Positions 16,979 through 25,994 are shown, counted from the first letter of the stretch. The stretch: DNA of 64,000 bases from Burkholderia sp. Bp9142 (GCF_003853415.1 NZ_QTPP01000029.1:1-64000); one strand, 5' to 3'. Translations and numbers: made by a program. The notes: generated from the sequence alone by a model not told the origin.

Positions 16979-19237
16979 TCAGTGTGCGGCGAGCGTCACC
17001 GTCTGCGACAACGCCTGCGGGTCGCGCGACGACGCGGCCGCCGACAGCCCGTAGCTGCCTGCACCGATCCGCCATGCGTGCGCATCCGCATCCCAGACCG
17101 CGAAGCGCTGCGCGGGCACCGCGATGCTGACCGTGCGCGCCTCGCCCGGCTGCAGCGCGACCTTCGTCCAGCCGACGAGCCGCTTCGGCGGCTCGCCGAG
17201 CGAGGCGGGCAGCGCCGCGTAGATCTGCACCGTTTGCGTGCCGGCCCGCGCGCCCGTATTCGTCACCGTCACGCCGACCGTCACGTTGCCCGATGCGTCG
17301 GCCCGCGCGGTCATCGCCGACAGCGCATACGTCGTGTAGGACAACCCATGGCCGAACGGGAACAGCGGCTCGATCGCCTTCGCGTCGAACCAGCGATAGC
17401 CGTACGCGAGCCCTTCCGCATAGACGGTCTGCGCGTTCGACGGATCGATCGCCGGCTGCGGCAGGTCGGCCTCCTGCCTCGGGAACGTCAGCGGCAGCCG
17501 GCCCGACGGATTCGCATCGCCGAACAGCAGGTCGGCGATCGCCTGGCCGCCCTGCACGCCCGGATACCATGCGTCGAGCACGCCGTGCACGTTCGCGAGC
17601 CACGGCATCAGCACCGGACTGCCGTTCTCGAGCACGACGATCACGCGCTTCGCCTTCGCCGCCACTGCCGCGATCAGCACGTTCTGGTCGTATTGCTGGT
17701 TGTACGGATCGGCCTTCGCGTCGGGCAGCGACAGGCTCGCGAGGTCGAGCCCTTCCGTCTGCCACTGCGTCGCGAACACGATCGCGACATCGGCCTGCGC
17801 GGCCGCGGACGCGGCGGCCGTCGCGTCCGTCCCGTCGACATAGCTGACCGACGCGTTCGGCACCTTCGCGCGGATCGCCGCGAGCGGCGCGGACTTGTAC
17901 CAGGTCGCGCAGCCGCCGAACAGCATGTCGGCCGGCTGCCGGCAGGTCGTCACCGCATTGCCGTCGATCGCCGGCACCGCGCCCGAGCCGCCGCCCGACA
18001 GCACGCCCGCGTCCGCGTGCCCGCCGATCACGACGACCGACTTGAGCGCACCGGCCGCGAGCGGCAGCACGGGCTGCGCATCGCCCGGCGCGGCCGCGTT
18101 CTTCAGCAGTACCGCCGATTGCCGCGCGATCGCGAGCGCGTCGGCGTTGCCGGCGGCTTCGTCGATCGCGCCGCCCGGCTTCGGCGGCGCATCCATCACG
18201 CCGATGCGGATCAACGTGCGCAGCTTGCGCTGCACCATGTCGTTCAGCCGTGCGACCGACACGCTGCCGGCCTGCAGCGCCGCGCGCAGCTTCGTATTGA
18301 AGTACGAGCCGAGCGGCGCGTTGCCGTCGTCGGCCGCGCCCGGCTGTTCCTCGTCGAGCCCCGCCTGCACGGCCGCGACCGTCGAGTGCGTCGCGCCCCA
18401 GTCCGACTGCACGACGCCCTTGAAGCCCCATTCGTTCTTCAGCACCGTCGTCAGCAGGTACGGGTTCTCGCACCCATACACGCCGTTCAGCTGGTTGTAC
18501 GAGCACATCACGTTGCCCGGCTGGCCGTCCTTCACGCCGATCTCGAACGCGAGCAGCTCGGCCTCGCGCATGGTCCGCTCGTCGACGACCGAATCGATCG
18601 TCATCCGGTTGGTTTCCTGGTCGTTGAATGCGAAATGCTTGATCGTCGCGATCACCTTCCGCGCCTGCGTGCCCTGCGTGCGCGCGGCGCTCAGCGTGCC
18701 GGCCAGCACCGGATCCTCGCCCATGTATTCGAACGTGCGGCCGTTGCGCGGCTCGCGCGCGAGGTTCACGCCGCCGCCGAGCCCTTCCGCGAAGCCGAGC
18801 GCGCGCAATTCGAGCGCGATGCGCGTGCCGTAGGTGCCCGCGAGCGCCGGATCCCACGTCGCCGCGAGCGCGATCGGCGCGGGCAGCGCGGTCACGCGCG
18901 CGTTCTTCACGTTCACGCCGCCGGCCGAATCGGCGCTGCTGACGGCCGGAATGCCGAGCCGCGGCACGCCCGGGATATAGCTCGCGCCGTTCAGCGCGTC
19001 GGCCGGAAACGGGCCGCCCAGGTCGAGCGCGGGCATGCCGGTGCCGTGCACGAGCTGCAGTTTCTCGTCGGTCGTCAGTTGCGCGACGAGCGCGGCCGCG
19101 CGCTGGTCGGCCGCGGCATCGAGGTCGACCGGTGCGGCCGGCCCCGCATGGATGTCGTCGCCGCCGCACGAGGCGAGCAGCACCGTGAGCGCGCACGCGG
19201 ACGCAATCGTCGAACACCGGAACAGCGAAGTTTTCAT
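16979..19237 (-). CDS. GH3 family beta-glucosidase, predicted lipoprotein
   Basis: The 752-residue enzyme starts at an ATG with AGGAGG 4 nt upstream. A lipoprotein signal ends in LLAS-C at residues 20-24, so it is probably tethered in the outer membrane or periplasm. The N-terminal GH3 barrel has KHFAFNDQETNR and the catalytic nucleophile Asp in VVQSDWGATHS. The second alpha/beta domain and a C-terminal fibronectin-III-like domain (about 650-745; TVTNTGARAGTQTVQIYA) follow. It should remove terminal beta-linked glucose or related sugars from oligosaccharides or glycosides. It is divergent from an AraC-type gene, its likely regulator. Confidence 0.92.
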   Translation of the reverse strand: MKTSLFRCSTIASACALTVLLASCGGDDIHAGPAAPVDLDAAADQRAAALVAQLTTDEKLQLVHGTGMPALDLGGPFPADALNGASYIPGVPRLGIPAVSSADSAGGVNVKNARVTALPAPIALAATWDPALAGTYGTRIALELRALGFAEGLGGGVNLAREPRNGRTFEYMGEDPVLAGTLSAARTQGTQARKVIATIKHFAFNDQETNRMTIDSVVDERTMREAELLAFEIGVKDGQPGNVMCSYNQLNGVYGCENPYLLTTVLKNEWGFKGVVQSDWGATHSTVAAVQAGLDEEQPGAADDGNAPLGSYFNTKLRAALQAGSVSVARLNDMVQRKLRTLIRIGVMDAPPKPGGAIDEAAGNADALAIARQSAVLLKNAAAPGDAQPVLPLAAGALKSVVVIGGHADAGVLSGGGSGAVPAIDGNAVTTCRQPADMLFGGCATWYKSAPLAAIRAKVPNASVSYVDGTDATAAASAAAQADVAIVFATQWQTEGLDLASLSLPDAKADPYNQQYDQNVLIAAVAAKAKRVIVVLENGSPVLMPWLANVHGVLDAWYPGVQGGQAIADLLFGDANPSGRLPLTFPRQEADLPQPAIDPSNAQTVYAEGLAYGYRWFDAKAIEPLFPFGHGLSYTTYALSAMTARADASGNVTVGVTVTNTGARAGTQTVQIYAALPASLGEPPKRLVGWTKVALQPGEARTVSIAVPAQRFAVWDADAHAWRIGAGSYGLSAAASSRDPQALSQTVTLAAH

Positions 19238-19299
19238 TGATCCTCCTGAGTCGATCTGTTGTACTTGTCGCCACACTCCAGCGTCCGAGTCTATAAATC

Positions 19300-19340
19300 G
19301 ACCGGTCACCATGCTTGACCGGCAGGAGCATGCGTTGACC
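19300..19340. promoter_or_regulatory. Candidate AraC-type direct-repeat operator
   Basis: The element gacc(gg) recurs at 19300, 19317 and 19337. The last two are embedded in matching ATGCTTGACC (19311-19320) and ATGCGTTGACC (19330-19340). Spacings of 17-20 bp, near two helical turns, fit AraC-family half-sites. The region separates the GH3 gene from the divergent AraC-type gene. Confidence 0.45.
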
Positions 19341-19388
19341 TCTCGCAGCGGGGACAAACCCGAACGGCATGACGACAGGGAGACAGAC

Positions 19389-20423
19389 ATGGAGTTGCGA
19401 CAGAAATCGGTATCCGTCCGGATCTACCGCGCGCTGTGCGAAGACGCGCGCGCGAACGGCATCGACCTCGCACCGCTTTACGAAGCGCTCGGCATCGGGC
19501 CGGCCGAGCTCGCCGACGACACGCGCCGCATCGCCGGCGACCGCCACGTCGCCGCGATGCGGCTGACGAGCGGCTGGCCGCTGTCCTGGCCTCGCCCGCC
19601 GCGGCAGGCCGTATCGTGGCTCGTGCCGTTTCCCGAGCTCGCCGGCGTCACCTGCAACGCGGCCACGCTGCGCGACGCGCTGCGTCGTTACGTGCACTAT
19701 CGCGAGCTGATCGGCAACGTCGACTGGGTGCTTGCGCGCGAGCACAGCGATGCGATCGCGTTCGAATACGTGAACGAAGGGGATGGCCGGCACGGGAGCA
19801 GCGCGTTCGCGAACCTCGCGATCCTCGCCGCGCTGGCGCGCCTGTACGATCCACGGGTGCGCGTCGACGACGCCGAATTTGCCGGCCGCGCGTTCGCGCC
19901 CGCGGCCGTGCTGCGCGACACGCTCGGCACGCCGGTGTCGTTCGATGCCGCGCGCAATCGCATCGTGCTGCGCTCCGCGCACTTCGACACGCCGTTCGAG
20001 CGCTACAACGCGCCGCTCGCGGAGATCCAGCGTCATGCGGCCGACACCGCGCGCGATCGCGTGCGCATGCGCTCGACCTTCGGCGCGTCCGTCGCGCAAT
20101 GCGTACGCGACTGGCTGCGCAGCGCCGACGACGTCGACGTGCCAACCGACACGCTGATGCAACACGTGTGCACGCGCTTCGCGATGTCGCGCTGGACGCT
20201 GCGCCGGCGGCTGCATCGCGAAGCCGTCGGTTTTCACGCGCTCGTCGCGCAGGCACGGCTCGGCGAGGCTCGCGACCTGCTGCTGCATACGCAATTGCCG
20301 GTCGGCGAGATCGGCGTGCGCGTCGGGTTCCGTTCGACGAGCGCCTTCACGCGCTTCTTCACGCGCGAACTCGGCGCGGCGCCCAGCCGCTTTCGCGACG
20401 GGCACGGCGATCGGTGGCGTTGA
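19389..20423 (+). CDS. AraC family transcriptional regulator
   Basis: The 344-residue regulator has an N-terminal ligand-sensing domain of the kind found in OruR/ArgR-like AraC proteins (about 10-200; VRIYRALCEDARANGIDLAPLYEALGI). A C-terminal double helix-turn-helix covers about 240-335, with FAMSRWTLRRRLHREAVGFHALV in the first motif and LPVGEIGVRVGFRSTSAFTRFFTRELGAAPSRFR in the second. The ATG at 19389 has AGGGAG upstream. Its divergent position suggests it controls the GH3 glucosidase. The inducer is unknown. Confidence 0.9.
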   Translation: MELRQKSVSVRIYRALCEDARANGIDLAPLYEALGIGPAELADDTRRIAGDRHVAAMRLTSGWPLSWPRPPRQAVSWLVPFPELAGVTCNAATLRDALRRYVHYRELIGNVDWVLAREHSDAIAFEYVNEGDGRHGSSAFANLAILAALARLYDPRVRVDDAEFAGRAFAPAAVLRDTLGTPVSFDAARNRIVLRSAHFDTPFERYNAPLAEIQRHAADTARDRVRMRSTFGASVAQCVRDWLRSADDVDVPTDTLMQHVCTRFAMSRWTLRRRLHREAVGFHALVAQARLGEARDLLLHTQLPVGEIGVRVGFRSTSAFTRFFTRELGAAPSRFRDGHGDRWR

Positions 20424-20472
20424 CGCACGCCAATTCTGAGACACTGACGGCTTCGCATCCCGCCGCCTTCCC

Positions 20473-21318
20473 ATGTCCTGGTTTCTGTATCTGATCGAGT
20501 GCGCCGACGACAGCGTCTACACGGGCATCACGACCGACGTCGCCGCGCGCTTCGACGAGCACGCCTCCGGCAAGGGCGCGCGCTACACGCGCTCGCGCAA
20601 GCCGCGCGCGGTGCTCGCGTCGTTCCCGCTGCCCGACCGGTCGATCGCATCGCGTGCCGAGTACTGGGTGAAGCGGCTCACGGCCGTGCAAAAGCGTGAA
20701 CTGGCGGCCGGGATCCGGACACTCGAGTCGGTGTTGCCGGCCGGGATGTCGATCGACGGGAACGTCGAGGCGGCCGGGCTGCAGGACGGCACACGCGGAA
20801 AGAAGAAGGTAAAGGCGAAGCGCGCCGACATTGCGGCTCAGCCGGCCGAAACTGAAGAGGCCGGCGGGAAAGCCGCGAAGACCGGAACTCCCGGAAAAAA
20901 GTCCGGGTCCACGAAAACCGCGAAGCCTGCACGAGCCGCAACGGCGCCAAAGTCGGCAAAGGCCGCGCCTGCCGCCTCGAAGCGTGCCAGGACCGCGGAC
21001 GACGCGGAAGGGAAACAGACCGCCTCGCCCGGCATGCCGGCAAAACGGGACAAGCCGGCCACGAACGCAGCGCCGAAACGGAAAACGCCGGCAAGCGGCG
21101 GCCAGCCCGCCGCCGCTTGCGCACCAGCGCGCGGCCGTCCGTCGGCAAGAAAGGCCGCCGCCGAACTCATCGAGGCCGCCCCTGCCCCCGCGCGCCGCGC
21201 AACGGGCGCGAAACGCGCGAAGGCCGCGCCGAATGCGGGCACCGTGCCCGCTCCCGCCCACAAGAAAACCGCCGCTCGCGTCGCACCGCGCACAAAACAA
21301 AACCGCGCGGCCTCCTGA
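20473..21318 (+). CDS. GIY-YIG nuclease-domain protein with long histone-H1-like basic tail
   Basis: Residues 1-90 form a UPF0213/YhbQ-type GIY-YIG domain: FLYLIECADDSVYTGIT, the Arg in ARFDEH, and EYWVKRL supplying the catalytic Glu. Proteins of this family are normally about 90-110 aa. Here a further 190 residues of almost only Ala, Lys, Pro, Thr, Arg, Gly and Ser follow (KPARAATAPKSAKAAPAASK and similar), like bacterial histone-H1-type tails. This suggests non-specific nucleic-acid binding. A single uninterrupted frame ends at 21318, inside the hairpin that terminates ppa. Function is unknown; DNA repair or nucleoid association is inference. Confidence 0.85.
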   Translation: MSWFLYLIECADDSVYTGITTDVAARFDEHASGKGARYTRSRKPRAVLASFPLPDRSIASRAEYWVKRLTAVQKRELAAGIRTLESVLPAGMSIDGNVEAAGLQDGTRGKKKVKAKRADIAAQPAETEEAGGKAAKTGTPGKKSGSTKTAKPARAATAPKSAKAAPAASKRARTADDAEGKQTASPGMPAKRDKPATNAAPKRKTPASGGQPAAACAPARGRPSARKAAAELIEAAPAPARRATGAKRAKAAPNAGTVPAPAHKKTAARVAPRTKQNRAAS

Positions 21319-21335
21319 GGAGACACGCGCGGTTT
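21300..21335 (-). terminator. Terminator of ppa, overlapping the 3' end of the GIY-YIG gene
   Basis: A perfect 10-bp stem (aaaccgcgcg with cgcgcggttt) encloses a smaller hairpin. On the minus strand it is followed by TGTTTTGTG, a T-rich tract. It spans the stop codon of the convergent GIY-YIG gene at 21316-21318. Confidence 0.7.
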
Positions 21336-21374
21336 GCGTTCCGAACGAACCGGCCGCGAGGCCGGCCAGCCGGC

Positions 21375-21902
21375 TTACTTCTTGTAGTTCGCGGCGCCGT
21401 CGGCGATTTCCTTGTGCGCGGCATCGATGCCGGCCCAGCCTTCGACCTTCACCCACTTGCCCTTCTCGAGCGCCTTGTACTGCTCGAAGAAGTGCTTGAT
21501 CTGATCCTTCAGGTACTCGGGCACGTCGTCGATCGACTTCAGGTTCGCCGTCATCGGGCAGACCTTGTCGTGCGGCACCGCGACCAGCTTCGCGTCGACG
21601 CCCGACTCATCGGTCATCTGCAGCATGCCGAGCACGCGCGAACGCACGATCGAGCCAGCCAGCAGCGGGAACGGCGTGATCACCAGCACGTCGACCGGAT
21701 CGCCGTCGCCCGACAGCGTCTGCGGGATGTAGCCGTAGTTCACCGGGTAGCGCATGCCGGTACCGATGAAGCGGTCGACGACGAGGAGACCCAGCTCCTT
21801 GTCCGCCTCGTACTTCACCGGATCGCTTTGCGCGGGGATCTCGATGATCACGTTGAAATCGTGCGGCAGGTCCTTGCCGGCCGGAACATGATTGAAGCTC
21901 AT
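21375..21902 (-). CDS. ppa: Inorganic pyrophosphatase (family I)
   Basis: The 175-residue protein is full length for bacterial soluble PPase. The signature DGDPVDVLV carries the metal-binding aspartates, and KYEADKELG and YPVNYGYIPQT supply the conserved Lys, Glu and Tyr residues. It hydrolyses pyrophosphate in the cytosol and so drives biosynthetic reactions. A perfect TATAAT lies on the minus strand at 21987-21992, about 85 bp upstream of the ATG. The gene ends at a terminator shared in space with the convergent GIY-YIG gene. Confidence 0.95.
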   Translation of the reverse strand: MSFNHVPAGKDLPHDFNVIIEIPAQSDPVKYEADKELGLLVVDRFIGTGMRYPVNYGYIPQTLSGDGDPVDVLVITPFPLLAGSIVRSRVLGMLQMTDESGVDAKLVAVPHDKVCPMTANLKSIDDVPEYLKDQIKHFFEQYKALEKGKWVKVEGWAGIDAAHKEIADGAANYKK

Positions 21903-21986
21903 AGCGCTCTCTGTTGGTCGATGGGAATTCGGGACAGGGCGCCGCGGCCGATGCACCGCCGCGGGCGTCCCCGCAGGGAATGCGCC

Positions 21987-21992
21987 ATTATA
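21987..21992 (-). promoter_or_regulatory. -10 element of the ppa promoter
   Basis: The minus strand reads TATAAT, a consensus -10 hexamer, about 85 bp before ppa. No good -35 match is visible at the usual spacing. Confidence 0.5.
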
Positions 21993-22104
21993 GCCAATCG
22001 ACCGGTGGCGTCCGGATGACGATCGGCGCGATAATCGTTCCGGATGTCCGGCCACCGAACCATCGAACGACAGGGCCGCGTTGCACGTCGACCGCGAAGC
22101 ATGG

Positions 22105-22138
22105 GACCCGAGTAAGCGCTGAAGCGCTAACTCGGGTC
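22105..22138 (+). promoter_or_regulatory. Long stem-loop in the leader of the aldehyde dehydrogenase operon
   Basis: Arms of 16 nt, gacccgagtaagcgct and agcgctaactcgggtc, pair at 15 of 16 positions around a UGAA-type loop. The stem ends 13 nt before the ATG at 22152, with the GACAGGAG ribosome site directly after it. It has no T run, so an RNA leader structure or an operator is more likely than a terminator. Confidence 0.65.
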
Positions 22139-22151
22139 GACAGGAGCAGGC

Positions 22152-23591
22152 ATGGAAGAAGCGAAGCACTTCATCGCGGGCGAATGGACGTTGCCCGCGC
22201 AACTGGAGACGATTCCGGTCGTCGATCCCTCCGACGGCCAGCCGTTCGCGACGATCGCGCGCGGCACCGCGCCCGACATCGAGCGCGCGGTCGCCGCGGC
22301 CCGCGACGCGTTCGCGGGCCCGTGGGGCGCGGCGAGCGCCGCCGAGCGCGGCCGCGTGCTGATGCGGCTGTCGGCGCGCATCGCCGATTGCCTGGAGGAA
22401 CTCGCGACGATCGAGGCGCGCGACACCGGCAAGCCGCTGAAGCAGGCGCGCGCCGACGCCGCCGCGCTCGCGCGCTACTTCGAGTTCTACGCGGGCGCCG
22501 CCGACAAGCTGCACGGCGAGACCCTCCCCTATCAAGCCGGCTACACGGTGCTGACCGTGCGCGAGCCGCACGGCGTCACCGGCCACATCGTGCCGTGGAA
22601 CTACCCGATGCAGATCTTCGGGCGCAGCGTCGGCGCGGCACTCGCGGCCGGCAATGCGTGCGTCGTGAAGCCTGCCGAGGATGCGTGCCTGTCGGTGCTG
22701 CGCGTCGCCGAGCTGGCCGCCGAAGCCGGGCTGCCGGCCGGTGCGCTGAATATCGTCACCGGCTACGGCCATGAAGCAGGCGCCGCGCTCGCGCGCCACC
22801 CCGGCATCGACCACATCTCGTTTACGGGCTCGCCCGCGACCGGCAAGCTGGTCACGCAGATGGCCGCCGAGAACCACGTGCCCGTCACGCTCGAGCTCGG
22901 CGGCAAGTCGCCGCAGATCGTGTTCGCCGACGCCGATCTCGATGCGGCGCTGCCCGTGCTCGTGTCGGCGATCGTGCAGAACGGCGGGCAGACCTGCTCG
23001 GCCGGCAGCCGCGTGCTGATCGAGCGCGCGGTCTACGAGCCGCTCGTCGAACGGCTCGCCACCGCCTTCAACGGGCTGCGGGTCGGCCCGAGCCGCGCGG
23101 ATCTCGACTGCGGCCCGCTGATCAACGCGAAGCAGCAGCAACGCGTGTGGGATTTCCTGTCCGACGCGCAGCACGACGGCATTCCGATGGCCGCGCACGG
23201 CCAGGTCGTCGCCGACGCGCCGGAAAGCGGCTTCTACCAGGCCCCCGCGCTGCTGCGCGACGTGCCGCCGTCGCACCGGCTCGCGCAGGAGGAAGTGTTC
23301 GGCCCGGTGCTCGCCGCGATGCGTTTCGTCGACGAAGACGAAGCGGTCGAACTCGCGAACGGCACGCCGTACGGTCTCGTCGCGGGCATCTGGACCCGCG
23401 ACGGCGCACGCCAGCTGCGCCTCGCGCGGCGCCTGCGCGCAGGCCAGGTGTTCATCAACAACTACGGCGCGGGCGGCGGCGTCGAGCTGCCGTTCGGCGG
23501 CGTCGGCCACTCGGGCCATGGCCGCGAGAAAGGCTTCGAGGCGCTGTACGGCTTCACCGCGCTGAAGACGATCGCGATCCGGCACGGCTGA
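22152..23591 (+). CDS. Aldehyde dehydrogenase (NAD(P)+-dependent)
   Basis: The 479-residue enzyme has the full ALDH set: VPWNYPMQIFGRS (cofactor-site Asn/Trp region), ITFTGS-type SFTGSPATG, general base Glu in LELGGKSPQIV, and nucleophile Cys282 in GGQTCSAGSR. EEVFGPVLA follows near the C-terminus. It oxidises an aldehyde to a carboxylic acid. With the SDR and the MFS carrier behind it on the same strand, it forms a small catabolic operon (alcohol or sugar to aldehyde to acid, with uptake). The substrate cannot be named from sequence. A striking hairpin just upstream of the start may control expression. Confidence 0.92.
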   Translation: MEEAKHFIAGEWTLPAQLETIPVVDPSDGQPFATIARGTAPDIERAVAAARDAFAGPWGAASAAERGRVLMRLSARIADCLEELATIEARDTGKPLKQARADAAALARYFEFYAGAADKLHGETLPYQAGYTVLTVREPHGVTGHIVPWNYPMQIFGRSVGAALAAGNACVVKPAEDACLSVLRVAELAAEAGLPAGALNIVTGYGHEAGAALARHPGIDHISFTGSPATGKLVTQMAAENHVPVTLELGGKSPQIVFADADLDAALPVLVSAIVQNGGQTCSAGSRVLIERAVYEPLVERLATAFNGLRVGPSRADLDCGPLINAKQQQRVWDFLSDAQHDGIPMAAHGQVVADAPESGFYQAPALLRDVPPSHRLAQEEVFGPVLAAMRFVDEDEAVELANGTPYGLVAGIWTRDGARQLRLARRLRAGQVFINNYGAGGGVELPFGGVGHSGHGREKGFEALYGFTALKTIAIRHG

Positions 23592-23666
23592 ACTGGCTGA
23601 ACGCGGCCGGCGACGACCGGCCGCGCACCGAAACACCACGCACTCTTCCAACACAGGAGACACACC

Positions 23667-24425
23667 ATGCGGTTGAGCGGCAAGACAGCCATCGTCACGG
23701 GCGGCGGTTCGGGCTTCGGCGAAGGCATCGCGAAGACCTATGCGCGCGAAGGCGCGAACGTCGTCGTCAACGACCTGAACGGCGCGGCGGCCGAGCGCGT
23801 CGCGAGCGAGATCGCGCTGGCGGGCGGCAAGGCGATCGCGGTCGCGGGCGACGTGTCGCAGGACGCCGACTGGCGCGCGCTGCTGCAGGCCGCGCTCGAC
23901 GATTTCCATGCGGTGCAGATCGTCGTCAACAACGCCGGCACCACGCACCGCAACAAGCCGGTGCTCGACGTGACGGAAGCCGAGTTCGACCGCGTGTACG
24001 CCGTCAACATGAAGAGCCTGTTCTGGAGCGTGCAGACCTTCGTCCCGTACTTCCGCACGCAGGGCGGCGGCGTGTTCGTGAACGTCGCGTCGACGGCCGG
24101 CGTGCGGCCGCGCCCGGGCCTCGTCTGGTACAACAGCACGAAGGGCGCGATGATCACCGCGAGCAAGTCGCTCGCGGCCGAGCTCGGCGCCGACCGGATC
24201 CGCGTGAACTGCATCAACCCGGTGCTCGGCGAGACGGGCCTGATGACCGAGTTCATGGGCTGCGAGGACACGCCGGAGAATCGCCGCCGGTTCCTGTCGA
24301 CGATTCCGCTCGGCCGCTTCTCGACGCCGCAGGACATCGCGAACGCGGCCCTGTACCTCGCATCCGACGAAGCCGAGTTCATCACCGGCGTCTGCCTCGA
24401 AGTCGACGGCGGACGCTGCATCTAG
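23667..24425 (+). CDS. Short-chain dehydrogenase/reductase
   Basis: The 252-residue classical SDR has cofactor motif TGGGSGFGEGIA, NNAGT, catalytic Ser in VNVASTAGV, and YNSTK for the Tyr/Lys pair. The Asp in VVNDLN after the second strand favours NAD+. The typical C-terminal GVCLEVDGGRCI is present. It is 75 bp downstream of the aldehyde dehydrogenase, with a GGAGA ribosome site. It probably oxidises the alcohol or hydroxy precursor of the aldehyde, or a related step. Substrate is unknown. Confidence 0.92.
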   Translation: MRLSGKTAIVTGGGSGFGEGIAKTYAREGANVVVNDLNGAAAERVASEIALAGGKAIAVAGDVSQDADWRALLQAALDDFHAVQIVVNNAGTTHRNKPVLDVTEAEFDRVYAVNMKSLFWSVQTFVPYFRTQGGGVFVNVASTAGVRPRPGLVWYNSTKGAMITASKSLAAELGADRIRVNCINPVLGETGLMTEFMGCEDTPENRRRFLSTIPLGRFSTPQDIANAALYLASDEAEFITGVCLEVDGGRCI

Positions 24426-24566
24426 CCGCACGACCGTGCTTGCGCCGCGCCGGCAGCGCCGGCCGGCACCGCATCCACGCATTGACATTGCTTCGCACGA
24501 CACCGGATCGGGCGCCAACGCGCCGGCGCCGGCCCATGACAAGACAAAACAAGGATTGGAGACAAC

Positions 24567-25871
24567 ATGGCAACATCGACGCAGTCGCTGCCGGGCTCGT
24601 CCGGCGCATTCGAGGAAGCAACCTACCGCAAGGTGTCGTGGCGGCTCACGCCGCTCCTGCTGCTGTGCTACGTGGTCGCGTATCTCGACCGCGTGAACGT
24701 CGGCTTCGCGAAGCTGCAGATGGCGAGCGACCTGAATCTCAGCGACACCGTCTACGGGCTCGGCGCCGGGATCTTCTTCTTCGGCTACTTCCTGTTCGAA
24801 GTCCCGAGCAACATCATCCTGCACAAGGTCGGCGCGCGCGTCTGGATCGCGCGCATCATGGCGACGTGGGGCGTGATCTCGATCCTGACGATGTTCGTCA
24901 CGACACCCGCGATGTTCTACGTGATGCGCTTCCTGCTCGGCGTCGCCGAAGCCGGCTTCTTTCCCGGCGTGATCCTGTACCTCACGTACTGGTATCCCGC
25001 ACACCGGCGCGGCCGGATGACGACCTTCTTCATGACCGCCGTCGCGCTGTCCGGCGTGATCGGCGGACCGATCTCGGGCTTCATCCTGAAGGCGTTCAAC
25101 GGCGTGAGCGGCTGGCATGGCTGGCAATGGCTGTTCCTGCTCGAAGGGATCCCGTCGGTGCTGGCCGGCGTGCTCGTGTTCTTCGCGCTCGACGACCGGA
25201 TCGCGAAGGCCAAATGGCTCACCGACGAGGAAAAGGCGCTGCTCGCGCGCAACGTCGACGCGGAGGAAGCGACCAAGGAAGACCTGCCGCTCGGCGCGGT
25301 GATGTCGAGCCCGCGCGTGTGGCTGATGGCGCTCATCTACTTCTCGTTCGTGATGGGGCTGTACGGCGTCGGCTTCTGGCTGCCGACGATCATCAAGGCG
25401 ACCGGCGTGACCGACACGTTCATGATCGGCCTGCTGTCCGCGGTTCCGTATGCGGCGGCGGTGGTCGCGATGATCCTGATCGCGCGCAGCGCGGACAAGC
25501 GCCGCGAACGACGCTGGCACCTTGCGATTCCGGCCGCGTTCGGCGCGCTCGGGCTCGTGCTGTCGGTGATCTGGGCGCACCAGACGGCGCTCGCGATGCT
25601 CGGCCTCACGCTCGCGACGATGGGCATCCTGACGACGCTGCCGCTGTTCTGGAGCCTGCCGACCGCATTCCTCGGCGGCGCGGCGGCCGCGGCCGGCATC
25701 GCGATGATCAACTCGATCGGCAACCTCGCGGGCTTCCTGAGCCCGTACCTGATGGGCTGGCTCAAACAGGCGACGGGCGCGAACGACGCGGGCATGTATA
25801 TGCTCGCCGCGTTCCTCGTGCTCGGCGGGCTGCTCGCGCTGTCGGTGCCGAAGCGGCTGGTCGACAAGTGA
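24567..25871 (+). CDS. MFS transporter, anion:cation symporter (phthalate/tartrate-type)
   Basis: The 434-residue protein has 12 predicted membrane helices. The N-terminal ACS-family block reads YVVAYLDRVNVGFAKLQM, followed by GIFFFGYFLFEVPSNIIL and FLLGVAEAGFFPGVILYLTYWYP. These match carriers for aromatic acids, tartrate, glucarate and similar organic anions. It is the last gene of the ALDH-SDR-MFS operon, 141 bp after the SDR, and should import the operon's substrate. It ends before a strong bidirectional terminator. Confidence 0.92.
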   Translation: MATSTQSLPGSSGAFEEATYRKVSWRLTPLLLLCYVVAYLDRVNVGFAKLQMASDLNLSDTVYGLGAGIFFFGYFLFEVPSNIILHKVGARVWIARIMATWGVISILTMFVTTPAMFYVMRFLLGVAEAGFFPGVILYLTYWYPAHRRGRMTTFFMTAVALSGVIGGPISGFILKAFNGVSGWHGWQWLFLLEGIPSVLAGVLVFFALDDRIAKAKWLTDEEKALLARNVDAEEATKEDLPLGAVMSSPRVWLMALIYFSFVMGLYGVGFWLPTIIKATGVTDTFMIGLLSAVPYAAAVVAMILIARSADKRRERRWHLAIPAAFGALGLVLSVIWAHQTALAMLGLTLATMGILTTLPLFWSLPTAFLGGAAAAAGIAMINSIGNLAGFLSPYLMGWLKQATGANDAGMYMLAAFLVLGGLLALSVPKRLVDK

Positions 25872-25930
25872 TGCACGACGCATGAATGCGCCGGCCGCAC
25901 GGCGGCCGGACCGATCCTCGACGAGCAAAA

Positions 25931-25966
25931 AAATGCCCCGAAGGCCATCCGGCGTTCGGGGCATTT
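25931..25966. terminator. Bidirectional hairpin terminator
   Basis: A perfect 12-bp stem (aaatgccccgaa with ttcggggcattt) is preceded by an A run and followed by T-rich sequence, between the convergent MFS and hemY genes. Confidence 0.9.
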
Positions 25967-25994
25967 CCGTGTATGGCGCACGAGCGCCGCCGCG

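Noticed and set aside
15726..20474. A very long open frame on the minus strand across nadE's upstream region, the FemAB-like, GH3 and AraC genes
   Set aside because: It is Arg/Ala-rich without family motifs and is a by-product of strong GC bias opposite or out of frame with well-supported genes.
21375..25964. The ppa reading frame staying open far upstream, giving an apparent giant protein
   Set aside because: Only the last 175 residues match pyrophosphatase. The rest is antisense to the ALDH, SDR and MFS genes and has shadow composition.
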